64,000 nucleotides of DNA from CAVUDO01 sp963740255 (GTDB lineage: Bacteria > Actinomycetota > Actinomycetes > Mycobacteriales > Cryptosporangiaceae), in NCBI GenBank assembly GCA_963740255.1, contig CAVUDO010000002.1, positions 1,612,001-1,676,000 of the forward strand, given 5' to 3'. Under the pieces are notes generated by a model that was not told the DNA's origin, did not search any database, and saw only the letters and a list, made by a program, of their open reading frames with translations. The stretch's first letter is position 1; each line of letters opens with the position of its first letter. Below, piece after piece: positions 16,444 through 25,550 of this stretch. The translations under genes were made by a program, and so were the position numbers.

Positions 16444-17802
16444 TCAGCCCCTGGTAGGAGGCCGAACAGCGACCGCCGCCGGGGGCGCCGCGACCGCGAA
16501 CTCCTCGAAACCTTCCCGCGGGTCGTGGAGCTGACCGAGCGCGACCACTTCCCTACGCAACAGCAGCGCCAGCGTCCAGTCGGCGATCACCCGCACCTTC
16601 CGGTTGAAGGTCGGTACCCGGCTCATGTGGTAGGTCCGGTGCATGAACCAGGCCGGGAAGCCCTTCAGCTTGATCCCGTAGACCTGCGCCACGCCCTGGT
16701 AGAGCCCGAGGCTCGCCACCGATCCGACGTGCTTGTGCGCGTAGTCGCGGGGCAGCTGGCCGCGCAGCACCCTGGCGATGTTGTCGCCGAGGCGGACGGC
16801 CTGGCGGACGGCGTGCTGCGCGCTCGGCGAACACAGGGCGCCGGGCACGTCGCTGGTCAGGTCGGGCACCGCCGCGCAGTCGCCGGCACTCCACGCGCCG
16901 TCCACCGCCGCGCCGCCGCGCACCACCTGCAACGTCGGCAGGCAGGTCACCCGGCCCCGCTCGTCCCGGGGAAGGTCGGTGCGGTCGAGCATCGGGTGCG
17001 CCTTCACCCCCGCGGTCCACACCACCGTCCCGGCGTCGAACTCCTCGCCGTCGGAGAGCACCACGTGTCCGTCCACGCACGACACCAGGCGGGTGTTCAG
17101 CCGGATGTCGATGCCGCGGTCGAGCAGCCGCTCGGCGGTGTAGACGCCCATGTCCGGCCCGACCTCGGGCAGGATCCGCTGGCTGGCCTCGACCAGCACC
17201 CAGCGCAGGTCGGCCCGGTCGAGCGTGCCGTAGTAGGCCATCGCGTCCTGGGCCATGTTCTCCAGCTCGGCCAGCGCCTCGATGCCCGCGTAGCCGCCGC
17301 CGACGAAGACGAACGTCATCGCCCTGCGGCGGACGTCGGCGTCGGGCGTGCTGTCGGCGGCGTCGAGTTGGCCGAGGACGTGGTTGCGCAGGTAGATGGC
17401 CTCGCCGATGGTCTTGAACCCGACCGCGGCCTCCTTGAGCCCGGGTATCGGCAGCGTCCGGGAGACCGAGCCGGGGGCGACCACCACGTGGTCGTAGTCC
17501 AGCTCGTACGGGTCGCCGAGCAGCGGCCGGACCAGGGCCGTCCGGCGGGCGTGGTCGATCCGCTCCACCCGGCCGGTGACCACCCGGCTCTGGCGCAGGG
17601 TCTTGCGCAGCGGGGCCACCACGTGCCGCGGCTCGAGGTTGCCGGCGGCCGCCTCGGGGAGGAACGGCTGGTAGGTCATGTGCGGCTGCGGGTCGACCAC
17701 CGTGATCCGCGCGCGCCTGACCTTCTTCTGCAGCGTGAGCGCGGTGTACATGCCCACGTAGCCGCCGCCAACGACGAGAACGTGCGGGTGTTGCGTGCTC
17801 AT
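16444..17802 (-). CDS. ndh: type II NADH dehydrogenase (NDH-2)
   Basis: A 452-residue single-subunit NADH:quinone oxidoreductase that passes electrons from NADH to menaquinone without pumping protons. The FAD-binding motif VVGGGYVGMYTA is at the N-terminus and the NADH-binding motif VFVGGGYAGIEALAEL at about residues 165-180. The FAD-contacting segment WSAGDCAAVPDL and the quinone-site segment PSAQHAVRQAV are also visible. The C-terminal part (residues ~370-435) is amphipathic and should attach the protein to the membrane. The start is ATG 17802. It stands alone between the tRNA gene and the uracil glycosylase. Confidence 0.93.
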   Translation of the reverse strand: MSTQHPHVLVVGGGYVGMYTALTLQKKVRRARITVVDPQPHMTYQPFLPEAAAGNLEPRHVVAPLRKTLRQSRVVTGRVERIDHARRTALVRPLLGDPYELDYDHVVVAPGSVSRTLPIPGLKEAAVGFKTIGEAIYLRNHVLGQLDAADSTPDADVRRRAMTFVFVGGGYAGIEALAELENMAQDAMAYYGTLDRADLRWVLVEASQRILPEVGPDMGVYTAERLLDRGIDIRLNTRLVSCVDGHVVLSDGEEFDAGTVVWTAGVKAHPMLDRTDLPRDERGRVTCLPTLQVVRGGAAVDGAWSAGDCAAVPDLTSDVPGALCSPSAQHAVRQAVRLGDNIARVLRGQLPRDYAHKHVGSVASLGLYQGVAQVYGIKLKGFPAWFMHRTYHMSRVPTFNRKVRVIADWTLALLLRREVVALGQLHDPREGFEEFAVAAPPAAVAVRPPTRG

Positions 17803-17957
17803 CGGCCCGCCCCCAGACGCTCGGCGCCTGCCGGCGCGGCGGGACGTGTCCGGTTCGCTCGCCGGGGCTCGCTCATGCGACCAGCCTAGGTCGGCACCCG
17901 TCCGCGACCCAGCTCTGGCGAGCCGGATGCGACGAGGGACACACCACGGGGCGCCGG

Positions 17958-18767
17958 TCAGGCCCGAACGCCGGCCAGGCCCTTCGCCCGGGCGAAGGAG
18001 GCGTCGAGCATCGGTGCGGTGAGCACGCCGGTGAAGGTGTTCTGCTGGCTGACGTGGTAGCTGCCCAGCAGCGTCGCGGCGCTGCCCGGCACCGCTGCCT
18101 CCGCACCGTGCGCGAACGCCGGCCGCGGCCGCGGCGCCGCGCCGCCGAGAGCCGGCGCGACCGGCCAGAAGGCGTTCCAGGCGAACGCCCCCAGCGCGAC
18201 GACCACCCGCAGGGTCGGCCGGAGCAGCACCAGCTCCCGCTCGAGCCAGGGCCGGCAGGTGTCCCGCTCGGCGGGGGTGGGCTTGTTCGCCGGGGGTGCG
18301 CACCGCACCGCCGGCGCGATCCGCACGTGGCGCAGTGCGAGCCCGTCGTCGGCGGAGACGCTGGTCGGCTGGTTGGCCAGGCCCGCGCGGTGCAGTGCGG
18401 CGTAGAGCCAGTCGCCGGACCGGTCGCCGGTGAACACCCGGCCGGTGCGGTTGGCGCCATGTGCCGCGGGTGCGAGCCCCAGCACCAGGATCGACGCGTC
18501 GGCCGGGCCGAAGCCGGGCGAGGGCCGGCCCCAGTAGACCTGGTCGGCAAAGGCCGCGCGCTTCTCCCGCGCCACCCGCTCCCGCCAATCCACCAGCCGC
18601 GGACAGGCCGCGCACGAGGCCACCTGCGCGTCCAGGGTCTCCAGGTCGGACGCGGCCGAGGCCAGCCGGACGATGTCGGCCGGCGTCCGGGCCGCGGGCC
18701 CGGGACGGTCCAGATAGGCCGGACGGGAACCGGAGCCCGCGGCGGGCACAGCAGGAACGGCGGGCAC
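17958..18767 (-). CDS. uracil-DNA glycosylase, family 5 (UdgB-like)
   Basis: A 269-residue DNA repair enzyme that removes uracil and related deaminated bases. The family motif GLAPAAHGANRTGRVFTGD is at about residues 90-108. The iron-sulfur cluster ligands are suggested by CAACPRL near the N-terminus and by the spaced Cys in RCAPPANKPT and RDTCRPW. The later motif GSYHVSQQNTFTG carries the DNA-binding His. The Ala in GLAP rather than Glu/Asp points to family 5. The GTG start 18767 is 2 bases after the stop of the dienelactone hydrolase gene, so the pair is probably one transcript. Confidence 0.9.
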   Translation of the reverse strand: MPAVPAVPAAGSGSRPAYLDRPGPAARTPADIVRLASAASDLETLDAQVASCAACPRLVDWRERVAREKRAAFADQVYWGRPSPGFGPADASILVLGLAPAAHGANRTGRVFTGDRSGDWLYAALHRAGLANQPTSVSADDGLALRHVRIAPAVRCAPPANKPTPAERDTCRPWLERELVLLRPTLRVVVALGAFAWNAFWPVAPALGGAAPRPRPAFAHGAEAAVPGSAATLLGSYHVSQQNTFTGVLTAPMLDASFARAKGLAGVRA

Positions 18768-18769
18768 GG

Positions 18770-19453
18770 TCACGCCAGGCGGGTGCGGAGCAGGTCGAGG
18801 GTGCGGGCCCAGCCGAGGGTGGCCGCGTCGTGGTCGTACACCTCGGGCCGGTCGTCGTTGAAGAACGCGTGGCTGGTGCCCGGGTAGTCGTACAGGGTGA
18901 CCTCGCCGCCCGCGGCCTCGATCGCCTTGCGGGCCGTCTGGATGCCCTCGGCCGCGGACAGGCCGTCCTCCTCCGAGCAGTGGATCACCGCCGCCTTCCC
19001 GGCGTACCGGGACCAGTCCGGCCGCATCGTCTCCCACGGGATCGCGGGGTAGAAGCCGGCGGCGGCGGTGACGTCGTCGGTGAGGGCGGCCGACCACAGC
19101 GCCAGCGAGCCGCCCATGCAGAACCCGACGGCCCCGACCTTGCCGGTGCACCCGTCCAGGCCGGACAGGTACCGGGCCGCGCCGCCGATGTCCTGGGCGG
19201 CCCGGTCCATCGCCAGCCCCATCATCAGCCGCTCCGCCTCGTCGGGCTCGCCGGTCGAGGCACCGTGGAACAGGTCGGGTGCGAGCGCCAGGAAGCCCTC
19301 CGCGGCGAACCGGTCGGCGACCGAGGTGATGTGGCCCACCAGTCCCCACCACTCCTGGATCACGATCACCCCGGGTCCGCGGCCCGACGCGGGTCGCGCG
19401 AGGTACCCCGCGGTCGTGCCGCCGTCGCTGGGAAAGCTCACAGTCTCGCGCAT
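18770..19453 (-). CDS. dienelactone hydrolase family protein
   Basis: A 227-residue alpha/beta hydrolase of the dienelactone hydrolase family. The nucleophile elbow is GFCMGGS (Cys as nucleophile), the early Glu is in VIVIQEWWGLV, and the Asp and His of the triad lie in CSEEDGLS and GTSHAFFNDD. The substrate is not identifiable; in the model family it hydrolyses 4-carboxymethylenebutenolide. No aromatic-degradation genes are nearby, so a housekeeping role is more likely. The start is ATG 19453 and the gene lies directly upstream of the uracil glycosylase. Confidence 0.9.
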   Translation of the reverse strand: MRETVSFPSDGGTTAGYLARPASGRGPGVIVIQEWWGLVGHITSVADRFAAEGFLALAPDLFHGASTGEPDEAERLMMGLAMDRAAQDIGGAARYLSGLDGCTGKVGAVGFCMGGSLALWSAALTDDVTAAAGFYPAIPWETMRPDWSRYAGKAAVIHCSEEDGLSAAEGIQTARKAIEAAGGEVTLYDYPGTSHAFFNDDRPEVYDHDAATLGWARTLDLLRTRLA

Positions 19454-19610
19454 GGCACGCTCCGTTCACCGCGACGTCGGGGTACGGGTACCCAACCACG
19501 ATCTGACCGGTCGGCGTAATGCCCTCCGCGCCGTGTCACAACCCCGGGCCGCGGGAGGCGCGGCCGAAGGCCCCCACGGGCGGGGAGCGCGGAGAAGATA
19601 CGGTGCCGGC

Positions 19611-20033
19611 ATGAGCACGCTCCTGGGCAGCCTGCTGGGCGCTCCCGGCATCTACCGCGGCCGCGGCGACGGCGCGGAGTCCGGGCCGTTCCTGGCCCGG
19701 ACCGTCCTCACACCGGTGGTCTCCGGACGTGGCGTGGCGATCGACTTCGAGGCCACCTCCGACGGGCGGGGACTCCAGCACGTCGAGCACTCGGTGCTGA
19801 CGGTCGGCGAGGGCGGCCGGCCCGCCCTGCACGTGCTCTGCACCGAACTGCCGGGCATCGTGTGCTTCGCCGAGAGCAGGCCGGGGGTGTTCACCGCCTA
19901 CGACGGCGGTCTCACCGCCCGGATCGTGGTGCGGATCCCGCAGGCCGACCACCTCGTCTACTCGTGGTGGTGGAGCCGGGACGAGGGCGAACCGAAGGAA
20001 CAGTTCCGCGCGGAGATGCGCCGGACGGGCTGA
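19611..20033 (+). CDS. conserved hypothetical protein
   Basis: A 140-residue soluble protein, rich in predicted beta strands (VLTPVVSGRGVAIDFEATSD, HVLCTELPGIVCFAES, LTARIVVRIPQADHLVYSWWW). The pattern is of a small beta barrel but no family can be named. The start is ATG 19611. It is divergent from the dienelactone hydrolase gene and convergent with ppx. Confidence 0.7.
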   Translation: MSTLLGSLLGAPGIYRGRGDGAESGPFLARTVLTPVVSGRGVAIDFEATSDGRGLQHVEHSVLTVGEGGRPALHVLCTELPGIVCFAESRPGVFTAYDGGLTARIVVRIPQADHLVYSWWWSRDEGEPKEQFRAEMRRTG

Positions 20034-20074
20034 CCGCACCGCCGTACGCCGCGCGCACCGCCGACGCGGACGGC

Positions 20075-21025
20075 TCAGGCCAGCGACCAGGCGATGCCGT
20101 CGAGGATGTCGTGCTCGCTGGCGACCACCGCGTCCGCGCCGACCTGCTCCATCAGCACCTTCAGGACCAGCGCTCCCGCACCGATCACGTCCACCCGGCC
20201 TGGGTGCATCACCGGCAGCGCCGCCCGGGCGGCCCGGGTGGCGTCGAGCAGGCCGTCGGTCACCGCCGCCACGTCGGCGTAGGGGATGCGGGCGTGGTGG
20301 ACGGCCGCCGGGTCGTAGCGGTCCAGGCCGAGTGCGAGGGCGGTCACGGTGGTGACCGAGCCGGCGAGACCCACCAGCGTCCGGGCCTGTTCGACCGGGA
20401 CGACCTCGCGGGCCAGCGCCACGGCCTCCACCACGTCCTTCTCGGCCGCGGCCCGCTGCCCGGGGGTGGGCGGGTCGTCCCGCAGGTGGCGCTCGGTGAG
20501 CCGGACGCAGCCGACGTCCACCGAACGGGCGGCCACCACGTCGGTGCTGCCGAGCACCAGCTCGGTCGAACCACCGCCGATGTCCACCACCAGGTACGGC
20601 GGCTCGGCCGTGTCCGGACGCAGCCCCCGCACCGCCCCGGTGAACGACAGGCGCGCCTCCTCGTCCCCGGTGATCACGTCGGGAGCCACACCCAGGACGC
20701 CCCGCACCATCGTGGTGAAGTCGGCCGCGTTGGACGCGTCCCGGCTGGCGCTGGTGGCCACCATCCGCACCCGTTCGGCACCGAGGCCGCGCAGTTCGGC
20801 CGCGTAGGCGGCCAGCACCGCCCGGGCGCGCTCGATCGCGGCGGGATCGAGCCGGCCGGTGCGGTCGACGCCCTGCCCCAGCCGGACGATCTCCATCCGG
20901 CGCACCACGTCAGTGGGCGTGCCGCCGGTTCCGTCGCCAGTGCTGTCGCCAGCGCCGCCCTCGATGTCGGCGACGAGCAGCCGGAGTGAGTTGGTGCCAC
21001 AGTCGATCGCGGCGACGCGGGTCAC
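20075..21025 (-). CDS. ppx: exopolyphosphatase / pppGpp phosphatase family (Ppx/GppA)
   Basis: A 316-residue member of the ASKHA fold that hydrolyses polyphosphate or the terminal phosphate of pppGpp. The phosphate-1 motif AAIDCGTNSLRLLVADI is at the start, GDEEARLSFTGAVRG in the middle, and the phosphate-2 motif LVVDIGGGSTELVLG follows. The adenosine-like segment VIGAGALVLKVLM is near the end. Length and position match the mycobacterial Rv1026 type. The GTG start 21025 overlaps the stop of DUF501 (GTGA), part of the run mazG-lipoprotein-eno-ftsB-DUF501-ppx. Confidence 0.92.
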   Translation of the reverse strand: MTRVAAIDCGTNSLRLLVADIEGGAGDSTGDGTGGTPTDVVRRMEIVRLGQGVDRTGRLDPAAIERARAVLAAYAAELRGLGAERVRMVATSASRDASNAADFTTMVRGVLGVAPDVITGDEEARLSFTGAVRGLRPDTAEPPYLVVDIGGGSTELVLGSTDVVAARSVDVGCVRLTERHLRDDPPTPGQRAAAEKDVVEAVALAREVVPVEQARTLVGLAGSVTTVTALALGLDRYDPAAVHHARIPYADVAAVTDGLLDATRAARAALPVMHPGRVDVIGAGALVLKVLMEQVGADAVVASEHDILDGIAWSLA

Positions 21026-21630
21026 GTCCGCTCCGCGGGTGGCGGCACGCAGGGGCCGGCGGTCCACCAGCCGTCCACCTCGACCAGCGTCTCGTCGCCG
21101 AACGGGTTGACGCCCTCCCCGGCCGCGAGCGCGTGCCCGACGAGGGCGTGCAGGCACTTCACCCGGTCGGGCATGCCGCCGGCGCTGCAGCCGTCGACCT
21201 CGCGGACCTCACCCAGCTCGGCCCGCCGGGCCAGGTAGTCGGCGTGGGCCGCGGCGTACCGCTCCGCGAGGTCCGGGTCGGCCTCCAGCCGGGCGGTCAT
21301 CGTCCGCATCGTGCCCGCGGCCTCCAGGCGGCTGATCCGCGCGGCCAGCCGGGGGCAGGTGAGGTAGTACGTGGTCGGGAACGGGGTGCCGTCCGGCAGC
21401 CGCGGCTCGGTCTCCACCACGTCCGGCAGGCCGCACGGGCAGCGGTGCGCGACCGCGCGGGTGCCGCGCGGGGTGCGCCCGAGTTGTCTCTCGACGGCGG
21501 CCAGGTCCGCGGCGCCGACCGGTTCCGGGCCGGCGCCCGCGCGGTCCGGTTCGCCCGGCCGTCGGGCATCGGTGCGCCCCACATCCGGTCGTCCGGCGTC
21601 CGTCTGGGCGACGGGGGGTGGCTGTGTCAT
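21022..21630 (-). CDS. DUF501 domain protein
   Basis: A 202-residue protein; the DUF501 domain begins at about residue 40 (AADLAAVERQLGRTPRG) after a Pro/Arg-rich lead. Conserved pieces are HRCPCGLPDVVETEPRLPDG, PFPTTYYLTCPRL and GMPDRVKCLHALVGHALA, with several Cys and His that could bind a metal. Function unknown. The gene always sits between the ftsB/divIC-like gene and ppx in actinobacteria, and here it starts 1 base after the former's stop. Confidence 0.9.
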   Translation of the reverse strand: MTQPPPVAQTDAGRPDVGRTDARRPGEPDRAGAGPEPVGAADLAAVERQLGRTPRGTRAVAHRCPCGLPDVVETEPRLPDGTPFPTTYYLTCPRLAARISRLEAAGTMRTMTARLEADPDLAERYAAAHADYLARRAELGEVREVDGCSAGGMPDRVKCLHALVGHALAAGEGVNPFGDETLVEVDGWWTAGPCVPPPAERT

Positions 21631-21631
21631 G

Positions 21632-22312
21632 TCAGCGGCCCGAGGTGGGGTCGGGGGTTGCCCGGGTCGGCCTGTCCGCCGCCTCGACGCTGCCCCACAG
21701 CCGCGCGTACCACGGTCCCGAGTCCGGGACCCGCACCTGCGGGCGCCCGTCCGGACCGAGCCGGGCGGCCCCTGGCGGCGGTTCCTGGATCACGTACGCC
21801 ACCTCGCCCGGCTCCACCAGCTGCAGCCGCTTCCGGGCCTGGGCGCGGATGAACGCCGGATCGCCCCACTTGTCGCGGCGCTCGGTGAGCGCGGCGATCC
21901 GGCGTTCCTGCGCGGCCTGGGCCCGTTCGAGGTCGGCGATCGTCGCCTGCTGGGCGACGTACTGCTGCACGGGATAGGCCAGCGTCAGCACCAGCATGGC
22001 CAGCACGATCGCGAGGATCGCGGCCCGCCCGGTGAACCGGCCGTCGCGGCGCCGCTGGAACCGGCGCCGCTCGTTGCTCGACGCCGTCGTGCGCCGGACA
22101 CCGGGCCGCCGGCCCTGGGTGGGCGCGCCGCCGGGACTGCGGTCGCCGGCCCGGCGCTGGCTCGGCACCGCCGAGACCGGCGCCGCCTGCCGCCTGGCCC
22201 GGCCGGCCTCGTCCCGCCCCGCGCCGCGCCGGGTGCCGGCCGGTGACGGGCGCCGCGAGGACGCCGACCGGCGTGGCACCTGGCCGGCGGGTGTGCGGCG
22301 CGGGGAAGCCAC
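21632..22312 (-). CDS. septum formation initiator (FtsB/DivIC family)
   Basis: A 226-residue bitopic membrane protein. A long basic, disordered N-terminus (Arg/Ser/Pro-rich, ~95 residues) precedes one membrane helix (AAILAIVLAMLVLTLAYPV) and a periplasmic coiled coil (ATIADLERAQAAQERRIAALTERRD in two parts), then the family segment KWGDPAFIRAQARKRLQLV. This is the FtsB/DivIC layout of the divisome subcomplex with FtsQ and FtsL. The GTG start 22312 follows the enolase stop by 5 bases. Confidence 0.88.
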   Translation of the reverse strand: MASPRRTPAGQVPRRSASSRRPSPAGTRRGAGRDEAGRARRQAAPVSAVPSQRRAGDRSPGGAPTQGRRPGVRRTTASSNERRRFQRRRDGRFTGRAAILAIVLAMLVLTLAYPVQQYVAQQATIADLERAQAAQERRIAALTERRDKWGDPAFIRAQARKRLQLVEPGEVAYVIQEPPPGAARLGPDGRPQVRVPDSGPWYARLWGSVEAADRPTRATPDPTSGR

Positions 22313-22317
22313 GATGC

Positions 22318-23622
22318 TCAGCCGCCGGCAGCCCTGGGGAAGGCACCGGCACCGGCGTAGCGGGCCGCCTCGTCCAGCTCCTCCTCGATCCGGAGCAGCT
22401 GGTTGTACTTGGCCACCCGCTCGGAGCGGGCCGGGGCGCCGGTCTTGATCTGGCCGCAGTCGGTGGCCACCGCGAGGTCGGCGATCGTGGTGTCCTCGGT
22501 CTCGCCGGAACGGTGGCTCATCATGCAGGCGAACCCGGCCCGGTGGGCGAGCTCGACCGCGTCCAGCGTCTCGGTCAGCGAACCGATCTGGTTCACCTTC
22601 ACCAGCAGCGCGTTCGCCGCCTTCCGCTCGATGCCGCGGGAGAGCCGCTCGGGGTTGGTGACGAACAGGTCGTCGCCGACGATCTGGACCCGCTCGCCGA
22701 GCGCGGCGGTCAGCTCCTGCCAGCCGGTCCAGTCGTCCTCGGACAGCGGGTCCTCGATGGACACGATCGGGTAGGCGTCCACCAGCTCGGTGTAGTAGGC
22801 CGTCATCTGCGCCGCGGTCTTCTGCTGGCCCTCGAAGGCGTAGCCGCCGCCCGTGGACCCCGTGGCGGAGCCACCTTCGTAGAACTCGGTCGCGGCCACG
22901 TCCAGGGCGAAGGCGATGTCGGTGCCGAGGACGTAGCCGGCCTTCTCCACCGCCTCGACGATGAGGTCGAGTGCGGCCCGGTTGGTGTCCAGGCTCGGCG
23001 CGAAGCCGCCCTCGTCGCCGAGGCCGGTGGCCAGGCCCTTGGCCTTGAGGACGCGCTTGAGCGCGTGGTACGTCTCCGCGCCCCAGCGCAACGCCTCGCG
23101 GAACGTCGGCGCGCCGACCGGCGCGATCATGAACTCCTGGACGTCCACGTTGGAGTCGGCGTGGGCGCCGCCGTTGAGGATGTTGAGCATCGGCACCGGG
23201 AGCGTGTGCGCGTTCGGGCCGCCGAGGTAGCGGAACAGCGGCAGGCTGGCCGAATCGGCGGCGGCCTTCGCGACCGCGAGCGAGACGCCGAGGATCGCGT
23301 TGGCGCCGAGCCGGCTCTTGTCGGGCGTGCCGTCCAGGTCGATCATCGTCTGGTCGACCAGGCGCTGTTCGCTCGCCTCGAAACCGACCAGCTCCGGCCC
23401 GATCTCGTCCTCCACCGCGCTGACGGCCCGCTCGACGCCCTTGCCGCCGTACCGTTCGCCGCCGTCGCGGAGCTCCACCGCCTCGAACGCGCCGGTGGAG
23501 GCACCGCTGGGCACGGCCGCCCGGGCCACGGTGTCGTCGTCGAGGATGACCTCGACCTCGACGGTGGGGTTGCCGCGGGAGTCCAGGATCTCCCGGGCGG
23601 CGACGGCCTCGATGGTGGCCAC
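22318..23622 (-). CDS. eno: enolase
   Basis: A 434-residue glycolytic enolase converting 2-phosphoglycerate to phosphoenolpyruvate. Landmarks are REILDSRGNPTVEVEV at the start, the general acid region GDEGGFAPSL, the magnesium ligands in ALDVAATEFY, SIEDPLSEDDW and VGDDLFVTN, the catalytic Lys in LLVKVNQIGS and SHRSGETEDTTIADLAV. Length is normal. A Gly/Ser-rich insertion (GGSATGSTGGG) lies after the first magnesium ligand. The start is GTG 23622. The 180-bp gap upstream should hold its promoter. Confidence 0.97.
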   Translation of the reverse strand: MATIEAVAAREILDSRGNPTVEVEVILDDDTVARAAVPSGASTGAFEAVELRDGGERYGGKGVERAVSAVEDEIGPELVGFEASEQRLVDQTMIDLDGTPDKSRLGANAILGVSLAVAKAAADSASLPLFRYLGGPNAHTLPVPMLNILNGGAHADSNVDVQEFMIAPVGAPTFREALRWGAETYHALKRVLKAKGLATGLGDEGGFAPSLDTNRAALDLIVEAVEKAGYVLGTDIAFALDVAATEFYEGGSATGSTGGGYAFEGQQKTAAQMTAYYTELVDAYPIVSIEDPLSEDDWTGWQELTAALGERVQIVGDDLFVTNPERLSRGIERKAANALLVKVNQIGSLTETLDAVELAHRAGFACMMSHRSGETEDTTIADLAVATDCGQIKTGAPARSERVAKYNQLLRIEEELDEAARYAGAGAFPRAAGG

Positions 23623-23802
23623 TGCATCGCTCCTCGTCAGGGGGTGGGCGCCGGATGTCTGCCTGCGCCGTGGGGCTCGGGTGGGCGGGGTGTCTCGGGC
23701 GTCGAGCCGTCCGTCGGAGCGGTCCGCGCGCCGTGCCGCCCTGAGCGTAGCCGGGCCCGCCGCACCGATCGCGCCGGCTCGCGGGCGCCGCCGGCGGACC
23801 GG

Positions 23803-25404
23803 TCAGAGGCCGAGCAGGGTGCGGAGATGGCGCGGGGGCGGCGAGCCGTGGGCGAGCATCCGGTCGTGCCAGACACCGACCGGCACGTCCGCCGGTCGGG
23901 CCCGGCCGATCGCCGCCATCTCGGAGTACCCGACGAAGTAGGTGGAGAGCTGCGTCGAGGTGAGCAGTGCCCGCCGCCACTTGCCGGCCGCCTCGCCGTC
24001 CTCCTGGAAGCCCCGGTCGCGCATCAGCGCCATGCCCTCGGCCTCGGTCATCGCGTCGCAGTGCACCGACTGGTCGAGGATCGCGTTGATCGCGCACCGG
24101 AGCTGGAGCTTGAGCTGCTGCATCCGCAGGCCCGGCCCGCCGTAGCCGGCGTCGGCCATCACCTCCTCGCAGTACACCGCCCAGCCCTCGACGAAGGTCC
24201 CCGATCCGCACAGTGCCCGGGCCCGGGTGGAGCCCCGGAACCGGCGGGCGTGGGCGAGCTGGAGGAAGTGCCCCGGCATCGCCTCGTGCACCGTGAGGTT
24301 GTGCAGCATGTGGCCGTTGTACTCGCGGTAGAACGAGTCGCGCCGCTCCGCGGACCAGTCGGACGGCGTCGGCGCGATCGCGTAGAAGGTCGGCACGTCC
24401 GCGGTCTCCAGCGGTCCCGGCGCGTCGCAGTAGGCCACCGCCACCCCGCGGGAGAACTCCGGCATCTCCACGATGCGGCACTCGTCGGAGACCGGCGACA
24501 CCAGGCCGTGGGCCCGGACGAACCCGGTGGTCGCGGCCAGTGCCTCCCCGGCCCGGGCGACGATCGTCGCGTCGTCGGGGCGGTCGGCGGCGAGGGAGTC
24601 CAGGGCCGCCCGCACGTCGTCGGAGCCGGTGAGTTCCCTGGCCGTCTCGCGGATGCGCTCGGACACGTCCGCGAGCGCCTGTTCGGCGCGGCGCAGCAGT
24701 TCGGACGCGGTGAGGTCGGCGTCGAGGCTGTGCCAGAGCTTGGCCTCCCACCGGGGGCGTCCCAACCGCGGGTCGCGGCCCGGCTCGGCCGCCCGCGCGC
24801 GCAGCCAGGCCCCGTGCCGGTCGATCGCCGCCACCGCGGCCGCCCGCGCCGCCGAGGCGTCCGCCGCCAGTCCGGGCACGGCCTCGGCGAGCGCGGCGAC
24901 CTCGCCGGTCACCAGGGCCCTGGTGCCGGCGATCTGCCCCAGGGCGGTCTCGACGTGGATCTGGGGGCAGTCCACCAGCACGGCCTCCGCGCTGGCCAGC
25001 GCGTCCGGCACCGCCTGGAGCCGCGCCACGACGCTGGCCAGCCGCTGCTCGGCCGGCGCAAAGCTCCGCGCCACCAGTCCGTGCAGGAGGAACCCCGGGT
25101 TGTGCACGAGCGGGTTCCACTCGTGCTCGCGGACCTCGGTCAGCGCGAACAGTTGCGCGTCCACCGCCGACGTCAGCAGCTCGGCGTCGACCGCGTCCTG
25201 GGCGTCCAACGCCTCCAGGTCGACCTCGGCGAGCACCGTGGCGTCCTCGCGCAGGCGGCCCACCCGGGCGGCCACGGCGTCGGGCGAGTAGTCCGGCAGG
25301 CGGTCGTCGACGCGGTGGTCGCCCGCCCAGTGCGCGGTCTCGGGGTCGTCGGTCAGGAGGTCGTCGACGACCCGCTCGGCCACCGTCCGGAAGTCGCGCA
25401 CCAT
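23803..25404 (-). CDS. DUF885 putative metallopeptidase
   Basis: A 533-residue protein of the DUF885 family. The zinc-binding motif HEAMPGH is at about residues 372-378 and the third ligand is probably the Glu in FVEGWAVYCEEVM. Most of the protein is helical. These features resemble gluzincin peptidases, but no substrate is known. No signal peptide is seen. The ATG 25404 is chosen; a GTG follows as the next codon. The downstream neighbour is enolase and the upstream one mazG. Confidence 0.88.
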   Translation of the reverse strand: MVRDFRTVAERVVDDLLTDDPETAHWAGDHRVDDRLPDYSPDAVAARVGRLREDATVLAEVDLEALDAQDAVDAELLTSAVDAQLFALTEVREHEWNPLVHNPGFLLHGLVARSFAPAEQRLASVVARLQAVPDALASAEAVLVDCPQIHVETALGQIAGTRALVTGEVAALAEAVPGLAADASAARAAAVAAIDRHGAWLRARAAEPGRDPRLGRPRWEAKLWHSLDADLTASELLRRAEQALADVSERIRETARELTGSDDVRAALDSLAADRPDDATIVARAGEALAATTGFVRAHGLVSPVSDECRIVEMPEFSRGVAVAYCDAPGPLETADVPTFYAIAPTPSDWSAERRDSFYREYNGHMLHNLTVHEAMPGHFLQLAHARRFRGSTRARALCGSGTFVEGWAVYCEEVMADAGYGGPGLRMQQLKLQLRCAINAILDQSVHCDAMTEAEGMALMRDRGFQEDGEAAGKWRRALLTSTQLSTYFVGYSEMAAIGRARPADVPVGVWHDRMLAHGSPPPRHLRTLLGL

Positions 25405-25456
25405 GCGGACGACCCTACCGGCGACACGGCGACCGGCCGGGGCGCCGCCGCACGGG

Positions 25457-25550
25457 CTCAGCCGGCCGGGCACCACACCGCCGGCTCAGCCGGCCGGGCA
25501 CCACACCGCCGGCTCAGCCGGCCGGGCACCACACCGCCGGCTCAGCCGGC
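25457..25550. repeat. 28-bp tandem repeat, three copies plus a partial, containing the mazG stop
   Basis: Full copies start at 25457, 25485 and 25513; a 10-base partial starts at 25541. Each unit contains CTCAGCCGG and, across unit junctions, the 13-base palindrome CCGGCT-C-AGCCGG. The true stop of mazG (25542-25544) is in the last partial copy, and each full copy repeats it downstream. The row of small hairpins could act as a terminator. Confidence 0.85.

Noticed and set aside
25457..25550. CRISPR array
   Set aside because: The repeats are directly tandem without spacers and contain the gene's stop codon.
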